Source: Clostridia bacterium (lineage in GTDB: Bacteria; Bacillota; Clostridia; Lachnospirales; Lachnospiraceae). From it: a DNA stretch of 64,000 bases. The stretch covers positions 18,431-82,430 of the forward strand of contig CAJTIM010000021.1 in assembly GCA_910576325.1 (NCBI GenBank), in the 5' to 3' direction. The position numbers were made by a program, and so were the translations under genes. Below are positions 15,345 through 26,327 of this stretch, piece by piece. The notes under the pieces are model-generated. The model was not told the origin of the DNA. It saw nothing but the letters and a program-made list of their open reading frames with translations, and did not search any database. The stretch's first letter is position 1. Every line of letters starts with the position of its first letter.

Positions 15345-16424
15345 TTACGGTTTTACCAGGTATTTTGTAGTAAGCTCTTCCGTAATTGTTTTAGTAAGCG
15401 TATCCAGGTCATCTTTATAAGTATCTAAATTGTCTTTTGTAACAAGAACGACGCCGGAATCTACCAGGAACTGATTATCAGCTGCCATATATCCCTCAGA
15501 TGCCATGTAATACAGCACGGCGCAGGAAACGTATCCGTGTGCATCTACGTTCTGAGCCATAGTTCCATAGACAATACCATCCTCAATTCCTTTCATTACG
15601 TCATCTGCGGTGTCGATGCAGATTAAATAAATGGGATCCGCATTTTTATTTCTTGCATAATAGTCATAAAGCACCTGAACCGCCGCAGAAGAGGAGCCCG
15701 TTCCGGTACAGACAATACCATTGATTTTTCCTTCATTTGCACTCAAAGCGGAAGAAATTTTTGCAACGCCTTCGTCAATACTGTTAATATCAGCAATTTC
15801 CTGTATTAATTCCACACCGTCATGTTCCGCAATGCATCTGTTTACTCCGTCACGCCTTTTTAATGTATTGCTATCGGTAAGAACCTCCAAAACATTTAAG
15901 ATATTACCTTTGCCGCCCATTGCGTCAATAACCACATCACACGCCGTATAAGCCGCTGCTTCCGTATCACTTGCCACACAAAGCATTTCCGAGCCAACAC
16001 TTGTGCTTGCACCATAGCTTACCACATTAACATTCTGGCTCACAAGCTCGTCAAACAGCCCGGCAGCCCCTTCTGTGGCCGGAAACGAAGTAATATTCGT
16101 ATATCCGTCCGCAACCATGGAACGGATGCTGGAGTCCATGGTGGCCTGTTCCGTATCACCGTAAATCACACGTACATCTACGCCATAGTCTTTGCCAAAC
16201 TGTTCGGCAGCCTTTCCCACGGAATCCGTATACTGATTGCTCCCCGGTGCATACCAGCCAATTTTTACTTCTTTTTCCTCAGAAACTGCGTCCATTTCCG
16301 TCTCAGGCTCCGCTGCTTCCGGTTCTGATAACTGTTTCTCCGAACCGCAGCCTGTGAATAGCCCCATAAAAACCATAATGATAACAATCATACTAATTAT
16401 AAAACGAATACTTTTTCTCTGCAT
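15345..16424 (-). CDS. sugar-type ABC transporter substrate-binding lipoprotein
   Basis: A 359-residue lipoprotein. The lipobox FTGCGS places the lipidated cysteine at about residue 26, after a hydrophobic signal. The mature part is a periplasmic-binding-protein type I fold of the RbsB family (VKIGWYAPGSNQYTDSVGKA, GNILNVLEVLTDSNTLKRRDG, INGIVCTGTGSSSAAVQVL taken separately). A long acidic linker (SEPEAAEPETEMDAVSEEK) precedes it. It delivers the ligand to the adjacent permease. An AAAGGAGGAAG site precedes ATG. Confidence 0.9.
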   Translation of the reverse strand: MQRKSIRFIISMIVIIMVFMGLFTGCGSEKQLSEPEAAEPETEMDAVSEEKEVKIGWYAPGSNQYTDSVGKAAEQFGKDYGVDVRVIYGDTEQATMDSSIRSMVADGYTNITSFPATEGAAGLFDELVSQNVNVVSYGASTSVGSEMLCVASDTEAAAYTACDVVIDAMGGKGNILNVLEVLTDSNTLKRRDGVNRCIAEHDGVELIQEIADINSIDEGVAKISSALSANEGKINGIVCTGTGSSSAAVQVLYDYYARNKNADPIYLICIDTADDVMKGIEDGIVYGTMAQNVDAHGYVSCAVLYYMASEGYMAADNQFLVDSGVVLVTKDNLDTYKDDLDTLTKTITEELTTKYLVKP

Positions 16425-16451
16425 AATACTTCCTCCTTTTTCTAAATCAAT

Positions 16452-17456
16452 CTACGGTTTACTCTTTGTAAGCTGTTCCATGCGGAATTGATGACGGCGT
16501 TTTGCTGCGGTAATTCTTTGAGAAATAACTCCTATAGAACATGCCACCAAAAGGATCATTCCTAAATATGTCTGCTCGAAATAAACATTTGCATCCATTA
16601 AAACCAATCCGTTCTTGATAATCACAATCAAAAATCCAGCGATAGCAAGTCCGACGGGATTAATGACGCCTCCTTTCAGGCCTGTCCCTCCAATTACTGC
16701 TACTGCAAAAGAATACAACATCCAGTCAGCCCCTGTAGACGGCTGTCCCGAGCCATTCATAGACACCGTACACACTGCCGCAATACCCGCAAACACTCCT
16801 GATAAGATATTTGCAATAAATATCATCTGATTTGTCTTGACTGCTGCCATTTTTGCGGCAAACTCATTTCCGCCGGTCGCAAGCAGCCTTCTGCCAACAG
16901 TAGTAAAGCGGAATACATACCATACAATCATTAAGATTCCGATAACCAGAAGTGTAATATATGGAATCCCCAGTAAAGAGCCGCGGCCAAATGCAGTATA
17001 GTTTGGAGATAATACCGTATATGGAAACCCTTTGGAGATTCCCGTAACCAATCCTTTAAAAATGAACTGTGTAGAAAGTGTGGCAACAAATGCACTCAGG
17101 CCGAGCTTTGTAATAATCACACCATTCATCGCTCCGCAAAGCATGCTGACTAAAACAGCCAGAAAAGTCGCTTCTATTCCTCCTATTCCCAAATTCTGCA
17201 TACAGTATCCGGCCGTAACTACCGACATTGCTCCTATATATCCTATACACAAGCTGGTTCCCCCAACCATCATAACCATTGCCTGCGACAGAGCGATCAG
17301 CACATATACTGCTGCCGTACGCATAATGTTGTACATATTATAGGCTGAAAAGAAATTTTCTGATGAGACGGCAAATATCAAGCTCAGAAAGAGCGTTGCT
17401 ATCAGTACGGGAACCTCCGAGCGTCTCAAAAATCTCATATTACTTTTTTCTGCCAT
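16452..17456 (-). CDS. sugar-type ABC transporter permease
   Basis: A 334-residue RbsC-like inner membrane protein with about nine to ten hydrophobic segments. The conserved cytoplasmic loop AAKMAAVKTNQMIFIANILSG and the SFAVAVIGGTGLKGGVINPVG motif are typical of this family. It has GGAGGAAA ahead of ATG. The gene lies between the activase (49 bases upstream) and the binding protein (27 bases downstream) in one apparent operon. A short repeat hairpin occupies the activase-permease gap. Confidence 0.92.
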   Translation of the reverse strand: MAEKSNMRFLRRSEVPVLIATLFLSLIFAVSSENFFSAYNMYNIMRTAAVYVLIALSQAMVMMVGGTSLCIGYIGAMSVVTAGYCMQNLGIGGIEATFLAVLVSMLCGAMNGVIITKLGLSAFVATLSTQFIFKGLVTGISKGFPYTVLSPNYTAFGRGSLLGIPYITLLVIGILMIVWYVFRFTTVGRRLLATGGNEFAAKMAAVKTNQMIFIANILSGVFAGIAAVCTVSMNGSGQPSTGADWMLYSFAVAVIGGTGLKGGVINPVGLAIAGFLIVIIKNGLVLMDANVYFEQTYLGMILLVACSIGVISQRITAAKRRHQFRMEQLTKSKP

Positions 17457-17471
17457 TTATAAATTTCCTCC

Positions 17472-17510
17472 TACTGTTTTAGTTCCATAATATCCTCTCA
17501 GGATATTACT
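17472..17510 (-). repeat. short hairpin of the GGAAC repeat family
   Basis: TAATATCCT (17488-17496) pairs perfectly with AGGATATTA (17500-17508), loop CTC. Flanks TACTGTTTTAGTTCCA and TACTGTT match the ends of the purA and livJ leader repeats, so this looks like a minimal member without the interior. It sits ahead of the permease ribosome binding site and covers the activase stop codon. Confidence 0.55.
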
Positions 17511-18423
17511 GTTGACAAGTCACAAAATCGGGGATCCCTAACTGCTCATTGATTGCGCCGCACAGCTTGTGCATTGTGTCATCTGACTGTGTTTCATTTC
17601 CAAAAGAATTTGTCTCAAGTCCCAATCGATGATATTTTTCCATTCCCAGAAAATTATATTTTAATAAACAATAATTTCTGACCGCAGGGTATAATGATTT
17701 GGCAAAGACCGCAGTCCTCAGCAAATTCTCCATTGTGTCATTTACTCCGGGAATCAGGGGCGTCCGGATAAGAATTTCCGTGTTATATTTTGCAAGACTT
17801 TGAATATTACTCAGTATCCTTTCATTTCCTGCTCCCGTATATCGGAAATGTTCTTTTGCATCCATATGCTTCACGTCAATGTAAAAGATATCTACCCATT
17901 TAAGAACTTTTTCAAAACTTTTCATCGGCACATTTCCTGCTGTTTCTATAACAACATGTATCCCTTCTTCTTTACACCGCTTAGCTGTTTCCGCTACAAA
18001 TTCAGGATTTAATAAACATTCTCCGCCGGAAAATGTAACTCCTCCTTCCGATTTTTTATAGTAATGTTTATCCTTTTTTATCACCGAAAGTAATTCATCC
18101 GAAGAATAATATCTGCCGCATAATTGTATTGCCTCCGTAGGACACAAATCCGCACATGTACCGCATCCCTTACAGCCTTCTGAAAGGAACCGTTTTTTTC
18201 CGTTTTCCGGAATATGATGCTCAGGACATACGGCTATACATCTTCCGCAGAAAATACATTTTTCTTCATATACCATCAGCCTGGGGCGTGCTTCAAATCC
18301 TTCCGGATTATGACACCATTGGCAGCGCATATTACATCCGCTGAGGTAAATCACCGTTCGTATTCCCGGACCATCGTTTAAGGACCCCTGTGTAATACTA
18401 AAAACATTGGCAGTTAATTTCAT
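17506..18423 (-). CDS. glycyl-radical enzyme activating protein (radical SAM)
   Basis: A 305-residue activase that uses S-adenosylmethionine and a 4Fe-4S cluster to place the glycyl radical on a partner enzyme. The radical SAM motif is CNMRCQWC (about 30-37) with DGPGIRT just before. A ferredoxin-like insert carries two CxxCxxCxxxCP clusters (CIFCGRCIAVCP, CKGCGTCADLCP), as in activases of larger glycyl-radical enzymes rather than plain PflA. GGVTFSGGECLL is also diagnostic. Its natural partner should be encoded next door; the only candidate there is the deleted AraC/glycyl-radical chimera. Confidence 0.93.
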   Translation of the reverse strand: MKLTANVFSITQGSLNDGPGIRTVIYLSGCNMRCQWCHNPEGFEARPRLMVYEEKCIFCGRCIAVCPEHHIPENGKKRFLSEGCKGCGTCADLCPTEAIQLCGRYYSSDELLSVIKKDKHYYKKSEGGVTFSGGECLLNPEFVAETAKRCKEEGIHVVIETAGNVPMKSFEKVLKWVDIFYIDVKHMDAKEHFRYTGAGNERILSNIQSLAKYNTEILIRTPLIPGVNDTMENLLRTAVFAKSLYPAVRNYCLLKYNFLGMEKYHRLGLETNSFGNETQSDDTMHKLCGAINEQLGIPDFVTCQQ

Positions 18424-18494
18424 TCATTTCCCTCCTTTCTCAATCCACCAAAGTTTTCGTATATACCCCAACCCGCTCCGATACGGCAAAAGCG

Positions 18495-20024
18495 TCAAAG
18501 AACTTTATGTTTTGTTCTTCCTATAATATGATCCTGCATGGGCCTTTCCAGCAAATTAAATTTCTGACTGAATCCGGACACCCTTACTGCAAGATTATTA
18601 TGAAACTCCGGATGCTTCTGAGCATCCAGCATCATATACGAAAGTTCATTAATTGCATCCTTTCCTTCCCTGTCACATCCGCCAATACAGGATTGTTGCA
18701 CATCATAATCCCGATAGATCTTAATCCATAAACAGCATATCAGTTCAAACGCCTCGTCTTTTGTAATTCTTCCCTCTTCCATGTCTTTTTTATAATAGGG
18801 ATATAAAATTTGATCCAATCTTCCCAGGGAGTTCGCATTAATTCCGTCTTCCCAGGTATTAAACACATGTGCAAAAAACAAGCTCTGCAGCGCCTCATGA
18901 AAAGTTTCCGCCGGATATTTCGGTACTTTTCTGCAAATTGCGGCTATTTTTTTTAATTCATCCCTTCTTTCGGATGTACAATCGGTTTGCCCCGCCATTT
19001 TCATGGCCTCGTCTGCATAGCGCTGTCCTACGGCGCCGGCTGCCTTACATAACATTTTCATAGCTTCATACATATCCGATATCCCGTTGATTTTTTCCGC
19101 AGCTTCTATATCTTTCAGCAATCCGTCAAATCCCTTTTTTAATACCTTCTCATATCCTATGATTGTATGATTATCAGACATGCAGCGGCCTATTGCCGCC
19201 CACTCATCATCCATTTCCAATTCCTGTTTTGAAAAATCTTTTAAAAAGGCAAATTGCCCGTCAAATACTTTTACGTCATGAGTTGCATTGTAATTCCAGG
19301 CATGCCGATCATACTGCCAGAATTTTAAGACCTCATCATGATGTTCCAAATATTCCTGAAATTGTTCCTTCGTAAATCCTGCTTCTAATACAAGCTCCAA
19401 ATCTTCAGCAGTATCTTTAGGCGTCCAAAATTCCGGATAAGGAGTATCCGCATAGTTATATCCTACAAGCAGTTCTCCTTCTTGTATTACCACCATGGAA
19501 TTCATCATAACGTTTTCCATTCCTGAAGCAATTCGGGTATGTCCTTCTCCACCTCCTTTCTGAAGATGCTTCCAGATTCCTTCTTCAAACAGAATGGCAT
19601 GTTGGGCTACAATTTTCCTGTTGCACGTCTTTTCACTTACTGCTCTTTCTCTTAAAATATTGCATCGGGCCGATATACGCATCCTCTGTTTTCTCCTTTC
19701 TCCATACTCGATATGGTACAATCCGTTTTTTTTCTTAAATTCTCTCGGCAAACATCCGAATTCCTTCAAAAATGCTTTATTAAACCCGCTTTGTGTTTCA
19801 TATCCATACTTCATTGCGATATCCACAATTTTTACTCCGTCCAAAACCTCCATAGCAGCTAACTGCATGCGCTGATGTCGGATGTACTCGCAGAATACCG
19901 TGCCCGTGAACCGATGGAATAAATCGCTGAAATACCATGGTGAATATCCAAAATGCTCTGCAAGATTTGCAGCAGTCAGCGCTTCCCCTATATGCTCATT
20001 TATATATTTTAAAACACTATACAT
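18495..20024 (-). CDS. AraC DNA-binding domain fused to internally deleted glycyl-radical enzyme
   Basis: A 509-residue single frame. Residues 1-98 form an AraC-type double helix-turn-helix (NLAEHFGYSPWYFSDLFHRF; VKIVDIAMKYGYETQSGFNKAF). From about Met115 it is a glycyl-radical enzyme (ILRERAV, IASGMENVM, FHEALQSLFFAHVF, SCIGGCDREGKDAINELSYMMLDA). After residue 467 it jumps to the enzyme's extreme C-terminus, KHPEFHNNLAVRVSGF (Gly484 in RVSGF) and DHIIGRTKH. The middle, with the catalytic cysteine, is missing; full enzymes are near 800 residues. An AAGGAG 10 bases before Met115 (19682) could start the enzyme part separately. A TATAAT-like -10 lies at 20048-20053. Confidence 0.85.
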   Translation of the reverse strand: MYSVLKYINEHIGEALTAANLAEHFGYSPWYFSDLFHRFTGTVFCEYIRHQRMQLAAMEVLDGVKIVDIAMKYGYETQSGFNKAFLKEFGCLPREFKKKNGLYHIEYGERRKQRMRISARCNILRERAVSEKTCNRKIVAQHAILFEEGIWKHLQKGGGEGHTRIASGMENVMMNSMVVIQEGELLVGYNYADTPYPEFWTPKDTAEDLELVLEAGFTKEQFQEYLEHHDEVLKFWQYDRHAWNYNATHDVKVFDGQFAFLKDFSKQELEMDDEWAAIGRCMSDNHTIIGYEKVLKKGFDGLLKDIEAAEKINGISDMYEAMKMLCKAAGAVGQRYADEAMKMAGQTDCTSERRDELKKIAAICRKVPKYPAETFHEALQSLFFAHVFNTWEDGINANSLGRLDQILYPYYKKDMEEGRITKDEAFELICCLWIKIYRDYDVQQSCIGGCDREGKDAINELSYMMLDAQKHPEFHNNLAVRVSGFSQKFNLLERPMQDHIIGRTKHKVL

Positions 20025-20129
20025 GCCTCTCCTCCATACGACTTATCATTATAATAGTTTAATTTTAAAAGTAATTTCTACTCCATATTTGCGATGTTTA
20101 AGTTTACATAACATTCATTTTAATGACAA

Positions 20130-20192
20130 AAAGTGGGCATCGGGAAAATAAGACATCAGCCATTTCCGCCTTATTTTCCGACACCCTTTTTA
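20130..20192 (-). terminator. long bidirectional terminator-like hairpin
   Basis: GGGCATCGGGAAAATAAG (from 20135) pairs with CTTATTTTCCGACACCC (to 20186), with T-runs outside on both strands. It follows the small leftward gene at 20215 and separates it from the AraC chimera. Confidence 0.7.
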
Positions 20193-20214
20193 TGTCATGA
20201 ATATTTAACTTTTA

Positions 20215-20379
20215 TTATGCCTTTGCTACTATAATCATTCCGCCTTTCTTCGCAAAACCGGTATCCCGCAATTCCTTAACAGCCGCACAGCCTCCCCCTT
20301 TCATAAACGGAGCTGTAAACCAATCCTGATTGCCTCCTAAGGCACCGTCAATACGAATATAATCTAATTCCTGTTTCAT
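20215..20379 (-). pseudogene. truncated fragment of a GGNQDWF-type protein
   Basis: ATG 20379 opens 54 residues. The first 35 (IRIDGALGGNQDWFTAPFMK, GGGCAAV) look like the start of a larger protein seen in clostridia in which GGCAAV may hold a nucleophilic cysteine; I recall the pattern but cannot name the family. The last 20 (KELRDTGFAKKGGMIIVAKA) look like the end of a different domain. A middle section therefore seems to be missing, as in the neighbouring chimera. A terminator follows, so it may still be transcribed. It could also be a genuine small protein. Confidence 0.4.
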
Positions 20380-20422
20380 AAAATCCTGTTTCCTTATATT
20401 CCAAAATTTCAAATCTCGCTTG

Positions 20423-21469
20423 TCAGAATACTACGGCATCTCCGCGTTCCATATTTAAATGATATCCCCATGCTTTCATATTTTGGGCCAGAATACCTAA
20501 CCCTTCCGCTGCCTCCGCTCCCTCACTGAGCTTATTATCATAGAGGCTGTACTGCTCCCGCTTCTTCTCCGGGGACAAATTGGGCATCACCACATTGGCT
20601 CCCGCCGCAATCCCTCTCTCCCTGCCGTCAGGCTCCAGGGTTCCCAGGGCTGTTGTTGCGGGAATCAACGCTTTCGGAAGCAAAACCCGAATAACGGACA
20701 GCAAACGGAGAGTCAGCTCCACACTTCCTGCCGTCTCCTTAGCAAACCTTGTATTCCGGTGGGGGATGAACGGGCCAATCCCTACCATTTCCGGCTGAAG
20801 CTCCTTCAAAAATATCAGATCCCGGCTGAGCTCCTTATAAGTCTGTCCCGGGCTTCCCACCATGAATCCGGCTCCTGTCTGAAAGCCCAGATTTTTCAAT
20901 TCATGAAGACATTGCTTTCTCGCCGCCAGGCTCATGGAGGCCGGGTGCAGACATCCGTAATGAGCTTCGTCCGCCGTTTCATGGCGAAGCAGGTAGCGAT
21001 CCGCTCCCGCCTCCCGAAGCCTCCGGTAGCTTTCGGCTGAACGTTCTCCCACAGACAGCGTAAGGGCACAGTCGGGATAAGCCTCCTTTATCCGGAAAAT
21101 CAGATCAGCAAGCCGTTCATCCGTAAAAAAGGGATCCTCTCCTCCCTGCAGAACAAAGGTACGAAACCCCAGCTGCCGGCCGTTTTCACAGCACTTCAGG
21201 ATCTCCTCCGCTGTAAGACGATATCTCACCGCCCTATCGTTCTCCCGGTTGATTCCGCAGTAATAACAGCCGTTTTTACAATAATTTGTGAATTCTATCA
21301 ATCCCCGGACATAAACCTTATTCCCATAGTACTGCTTCCGAAGCGCCACGGCTTCCGTCCGCAGATATTCCGCTGCCGCCGGTTCCTCCATGCGGGTCAG
21401 AAGCTCCTCGTACTCTTTTTCATTTGCCAGCTTATGCTCTCTTACAAAGCGTTCTACAAGATCTGTCAT
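20423..21469 (-). CDS. hydE: [FeFe]-hydrogenase maturase HydE (radical SAM)
   Basis: A 348-residue radical SAM enzyme that helps build the H-cluster of [FeFe] hydrogenase. The motif CKNGCYYCGINR and the segments RYRLTAEEIL, LGFRTFVLQGGEDPFFTDERL and GFMVGSPGQTYKEL match HydE and separate it from BioB and PylB. ATG follows AGAGGATAAA. HydF and HydG are not in this window, so the rest of the pathway must be elsewhere. Confidence 0.9.
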   Translation of the reverse strand: MTDLVERFVREHKLANEKEYEELLTRMEEPAAAEYLRTEAVALRKQYYGNKVYVRGLIEFTNYCKNGCYYCGINRENDRAVRYRLTAEEILKCCENGRQLGFRTFVLQGGEDPFFTDERLADLIFRIKEAYPDCALTLSVGERSAESYRRLREAGADRYLLRHETADEAHYGCLHPASMSLAARKQCLHELKNLGFQTGAGFMVGSPGQTYKELSRDLIFLKELQPEMVGIGPFIPHRNTRFAKETAGSVELTLRLLSVIRVLLPKALIPATTALGTLEPDGRERGIAAGANVVMPNLSPEKKREQYSLYDNKLSEGAEAAEGLGILAQNMKAWGYHLNMERGDAVVF

Positions 21470-21621
21470 TTTATCCTCTATCCATGTAAATAACGCGGAA
21501 AGCTCCGCCCATACATAATTCTCATTTCACATAGACAGACAGGGAAATCCCTTATGTGTAGCTCCCGGATTCCCCTGCACTGAATTTTCTGTCGTATTCG
21601 CTGTATATGGCTCGGCGGCTT

Positions 21622-23565
<1,944 letters not shown>

Positions 23566-23602
23566 TTTTCTCTCCTCTATTTGTCTTTTTGATTTCCGGC
23601 CA

Positions 23603-23880
23603 CAAAAAAACCCTCTCTGCCAGTTCTGACAGAAAGGGACGATCATTCTTATCGCGGTTCCACCCTGTTTGTTTTGATTGCTCAAAACCACTCATGGACG
23701 ATAACGGAGTCACCGGACCGGATTGGGGTCACTCGGAGGTAGTTTTCGGTACGGACCGTCGGATTCGCTTCGGTCCTCTGCTTCCCGATGAGGATACTTC
23801 CAGCAAACATATCCCTCTCTGGCATCTTCCACAGCCTACTCGTCTCTTCTACGTATTTACCCTATGTGTTTTTCTTTAGG
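23603..23880 (-). promoter_or_regulatory. T-box leader of thrS
   Basis: The minus strand contains AGGGTGGAACCGCG, the canonical T-box, followed by a terminator (CCCTTTCTGTCAG with CTGGCAGAGAGGG, then seven T, 23605-23638). An ACC triplet on the minus strand at 23738-23740 in the stem I region fits a threonine specifier, but the loop was located by eye. Confidence 0.88.
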
Positions 23881-23883
23881 CTT

Positions 23884-23911
23884 ATTATAACATTCAAAAT
23901 CGGTTTGTCAA
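23884..23911 (-). promoter_or_regulatory. sigma-A promoter of thrS T-box
   Basis: TTGACA (23906-23911) and TATAAT (23884-23889) on the minus strand, spacer 16. Confidence 0.82.
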
Positions 23912-24047
23912 CCGAAACCTTTCTGTCTTTTCATTCTTCTTACCTTTGCGCGCTCTTTTCGGCTGTTCTTATAGAAAGGATGCCGTTGCCGTTCACGGAA
24001 CAACAGCAACAGGACGCCTCAGGCTGAGACATCCCGTTTATGATCCT

Positions 24048-24599
24048 TTATTTTTCCGCATCAGACCGCTCTTTCAGCCGGCCTCCCAGAACTTGGAACA
24101 AGACTCCGGCGCCCAGGATTCCCGCCAAATAAATTTTTCCGGCCGTACCGGATACAAAAGGCAGGAGATATCCTATGAGAGGAATGGACAGCTCCACCCT
24201 GCCAATCACATTATGATAGGCGATGGGAAGCATGTCATTATCCGCATTGGCATCACCTTTGGTCAAAAGCTCCTGATCCTCCTGGTCATTCCCTACCGTC
24301 CTGTGGGTTATAATTGTTGCGGAATCGTGCCCTCCGTAAAATACAATCACTTCTCCAACCGCTATCTCCCGGGGGGAAACCTGCTTTGCGTAAACTGCGC
24401 TGCCCACCGGAATCGCAGGCTCCATACTGCCGCTGACAATTCCGTAGATCTCATATCCCAGCAGACGCGGAACCGTCAATGGCAGGCAGAGCAGTATAAC
24501 CAGCAGAATCAGAGCCATTCCAAAGCTGTTGCAAAGAAATGCCGGCCAGTTATGATTTTTCTTATCCTTCACCGGTTTACTCAATGGTCGTTCCCTCAT
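24048..24599 (-). CDS. ER-type signal peptidase I (SipW-like)
   Basis: A 183-residue membrane protease with an N-terminal (about 25-47) and a C-terminal (about 145-170) hydrophobic segment. The nucleophile is in SGSMEPAIPVGS, and the general base is a histidine in TIITHRTVG where bacterial LepB has lysine. This Ser-His type is that of eukaryotic/archaeal enzymes and Bacillus SipW, which specifically cleaves TasA-like and camelysin-like precursors. Several upstream genes in this locus have matching signal peptides. It overlaps the preceding gene by 23 bases. Confidence 0.88.
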   Translation of the reverse strand: MRERPLSKPVKDKKNHNWPAFLCNSFGMALILLVILLCLPLTVPRLLGYEIYGIVSGSMEPAIPVGSAVYAKQVSPREIAVGEVIVFYGGHDSATIITHRTVGNDQEDQELLTKGDANADNDMLPIAYHNVIGRVELSIPLIGYLLPFVSGTAGKIYLAGILGAGVLFQVLGGRLKERSDAEK

Positions 24600-25569
24600 T
24601 TTTGCGGCGCTTTCTCCACTGAAAACCCATTAAAATCAGTGCAGCTGCAGCGGCTGCTCCAATGATAATAGAAGCGCCGTAGACAAAGCTTCCCTCGGAA
24701 TTGATGATAAGCTCCTTGAAATTAGCCAGAGGCACGCTCTCATCATCCAGGTCCTGGAGTGCACTCGGGGCCTGGGGGACCTCTTCATCCTGTATATCTT
24801 CGGCTCCGCCGTCCGCACCGGCATCCGCATCCCCGGCTGCAGCACCGTCTCCTTCACCGGGAAGGACTGTTACTCCGCCGGGAACAAGAATGGTATTGCC
24901 GCCCTCATCAATCACGATCTCCGTCGCAGTACCGCCTGCTCCCTGCCTGTATACAAAGGTAAAGACATTCTCTGACTCATCCTCAACCAGCGTTTTAGTC
25001 AGATTGTAGGCCTGCGGCTCATAGCCTGCCACATAGACAAAAGCTACGACCGGTTTATCGCCCACATTTCCGTAAAAGGTACTGCTGGGAACAAGTTCAT
25101 TGCCGTCCTCGTCCTCATAGTTCACCCGGTAGGCTACCATCTTTCCTTTCACGCCGTAGGCCGCAACAAAGTCCTGATCTCCCGTTACCGTAATTGCGGA
25201 GCTCGATACCTGGCTTGCCGTATTATTATCGCGGCCGCTCTGCCGGATTCCCTTGACATAATACTTGCTGTCTTCCGGAAGCACCACCTTGTTGTTGTAA
25301 TCAAAGGTTATCTTATCACCATACTTCAAGTTTGATACCCGAATCATGGAATCACTCTGCTCTATCTTTGCGGAATCGCTGACCGTAAGGCCGCCAGACC
25401 GAAATGTTCCCTGATTGCCGGCATAAAAAGTCACCGTATAGGTATAAGGCTCCTGCGTTTCCTCCGGCTTTGGAAGATCCCCGGCTGCCTGGCTTTTGGC
25501 TCCGCTTACGGTAAATGCCATGCAAAAAGCCGCAAATCCAATCAGAAATTTATAGAATCCGTTCTTCAT
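24577..25569 (-). CDS. MucBP-type surface protein with C-terminal anchor
   Basis: A 330-residue secreted protein: signal peptide at 1-28, repetitive beta-rich body, C-terminal membrane helix (about 300-320) and basic tail QWRKRRKN. The segment YRVNYEDEDGNELVPSSTFYG to FVYRQG resembles a MucBP repeat. An acidic, alanine- and glycine-rich linker follows. Before the helix is ESVPLANFKELI, not a canonical LPxTG, so sortase anchoring is uncertain and simple membrane anchoring is possible. It overlaps the next gene by 4 bases (ATGA type). Confidence 0.72.
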   Translation of the reverse strand: MKNGFYKFLIGFAAFCMAFTVSGAKSQAAGDLPKPEETQEPYTYTVTFYAGNQGTFRSGGLTVSDSAKIEQSDSMIRVSNLKYGDKITFDYNNKVVLPEDSKYYVKGIRQSGRDNNTASQVSSSAITVTGDQDFVAAYGVKGKMVAYRVNYEDEDGNELVPSSTFYGNVGDKPVVAFVYVAGYEPQAYNLTKTLVEDESENVFTFVYRQGAGGTATEIVIDEGGNTILVPGGVTVLPGEGDGAAAGDADAGADGGAEDIQDEEVPQAPSALQDLDDESVPLANFKELIINSEGSFVYGASIIIGAAAAAALILMGFQWRKRRKNEGTTIE

Positions 25570-26327
25570 GTGTCTTCGCCTCCCTTTTGCCTGCGCAGGC
25601 TTACAGCTGCCAGCCCTACAAAGCCCAGTCCAAACAGCAGCGACAGCAGAGACCAGAGTAAAATCTGATTCTGATCGCCTGTCTGTACGCTTCCCACCGT
25701 ATAAATCCGATCCGAATCCCGGCGGCTTCTTGTTGTGGTGGTACTGCCCGTCTGTTCAACTGCAAAATTCATCTGAAGCTTTGCCATGGTATTCTGATAC
25801 GTATTGCCGTGTGTCTCGCCGTCCAATGCCACATTAAGGGAAATGGAAGCTTTTTCTTTGCTGTCTAACTGCTCCAGAAAAAAGAAATCCTTCAAACTGT
25901 CCGTAGCCTGGTGGAGCCCCTCGCTACGGGCCGCTCTGCCGTCCCGCTCACCGCCTATGCTTTCGCTGCTGTAAAGCGTCTCTTCCTGTCCCTTGCTGTT
26001 CTTATATGTCAGAGTATAGGCGTACGCACTTCCGTTTGCCACGTCCTGACTGTCCTCCAGGCTCTGTAAAACCTCGTTGGTCATATACCAGTCCGTGCCG
26101 TTCGTACCCTTATTTTCCAGACGGATATTAATGGTAACACTGTCTCCGGGCTGCAGCTTTGATATTTCATCCGTGATATCGGAAGCCTTGAAATTGCTTT
26201 CCATCTTTTCGCCGGTGAACTGCACATACCAGCCATTGCCGCCAACATAGTCTTCTGCACAGACATTCAGCGTACTTCCTGCCGCCAGAAGCAATATGAG
26301 AAACAGACTGCAAATCTTCTTACTCAT
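25566..26327 (-). CDS. surface protein with VQTGD sorting-like signal
   Basis: A 253-residue secreted protein with an N-terminal signal peptide ending near CAEDYVGG. The body resembles an Ig-like fold with an LQPGDSVTINIRLENKGTNGTDWYMT section, as in TasA/camelysin-related clients. The C-terminus has VQTGDQNQ, a hydrophobic helix and RRQKGGEDT, a sorting-signal layout with QTGD in place of LPxTG. It is therefore a likely substrate of the class C sortase downstream in the sense of operon order. Function of the fold is unknown. Confidence 0.72.
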   Translation of the reverse strand: MSKKICSLFLILLLAAGSTLNVCAEDYVGGNGWYVQFTGEKMESNFKASDITDEISKLQPGDSVTINIRLENKGTNGTDWYMTNEVLQSLEDSQDVANGSAYAYTLTYKNSKGQEETLYSSESIGGERDGRAARSEGLHQATDSLKDFFFLEQLDSKEKASISLNVALDGETHGNTYQNTMAKLQMNFAVEQTGSTTTTRSRRDSDRIYTVGSVQTGDQNQILLWSLLSLLFGLGFVGLAAVSLRRQKGGEDT

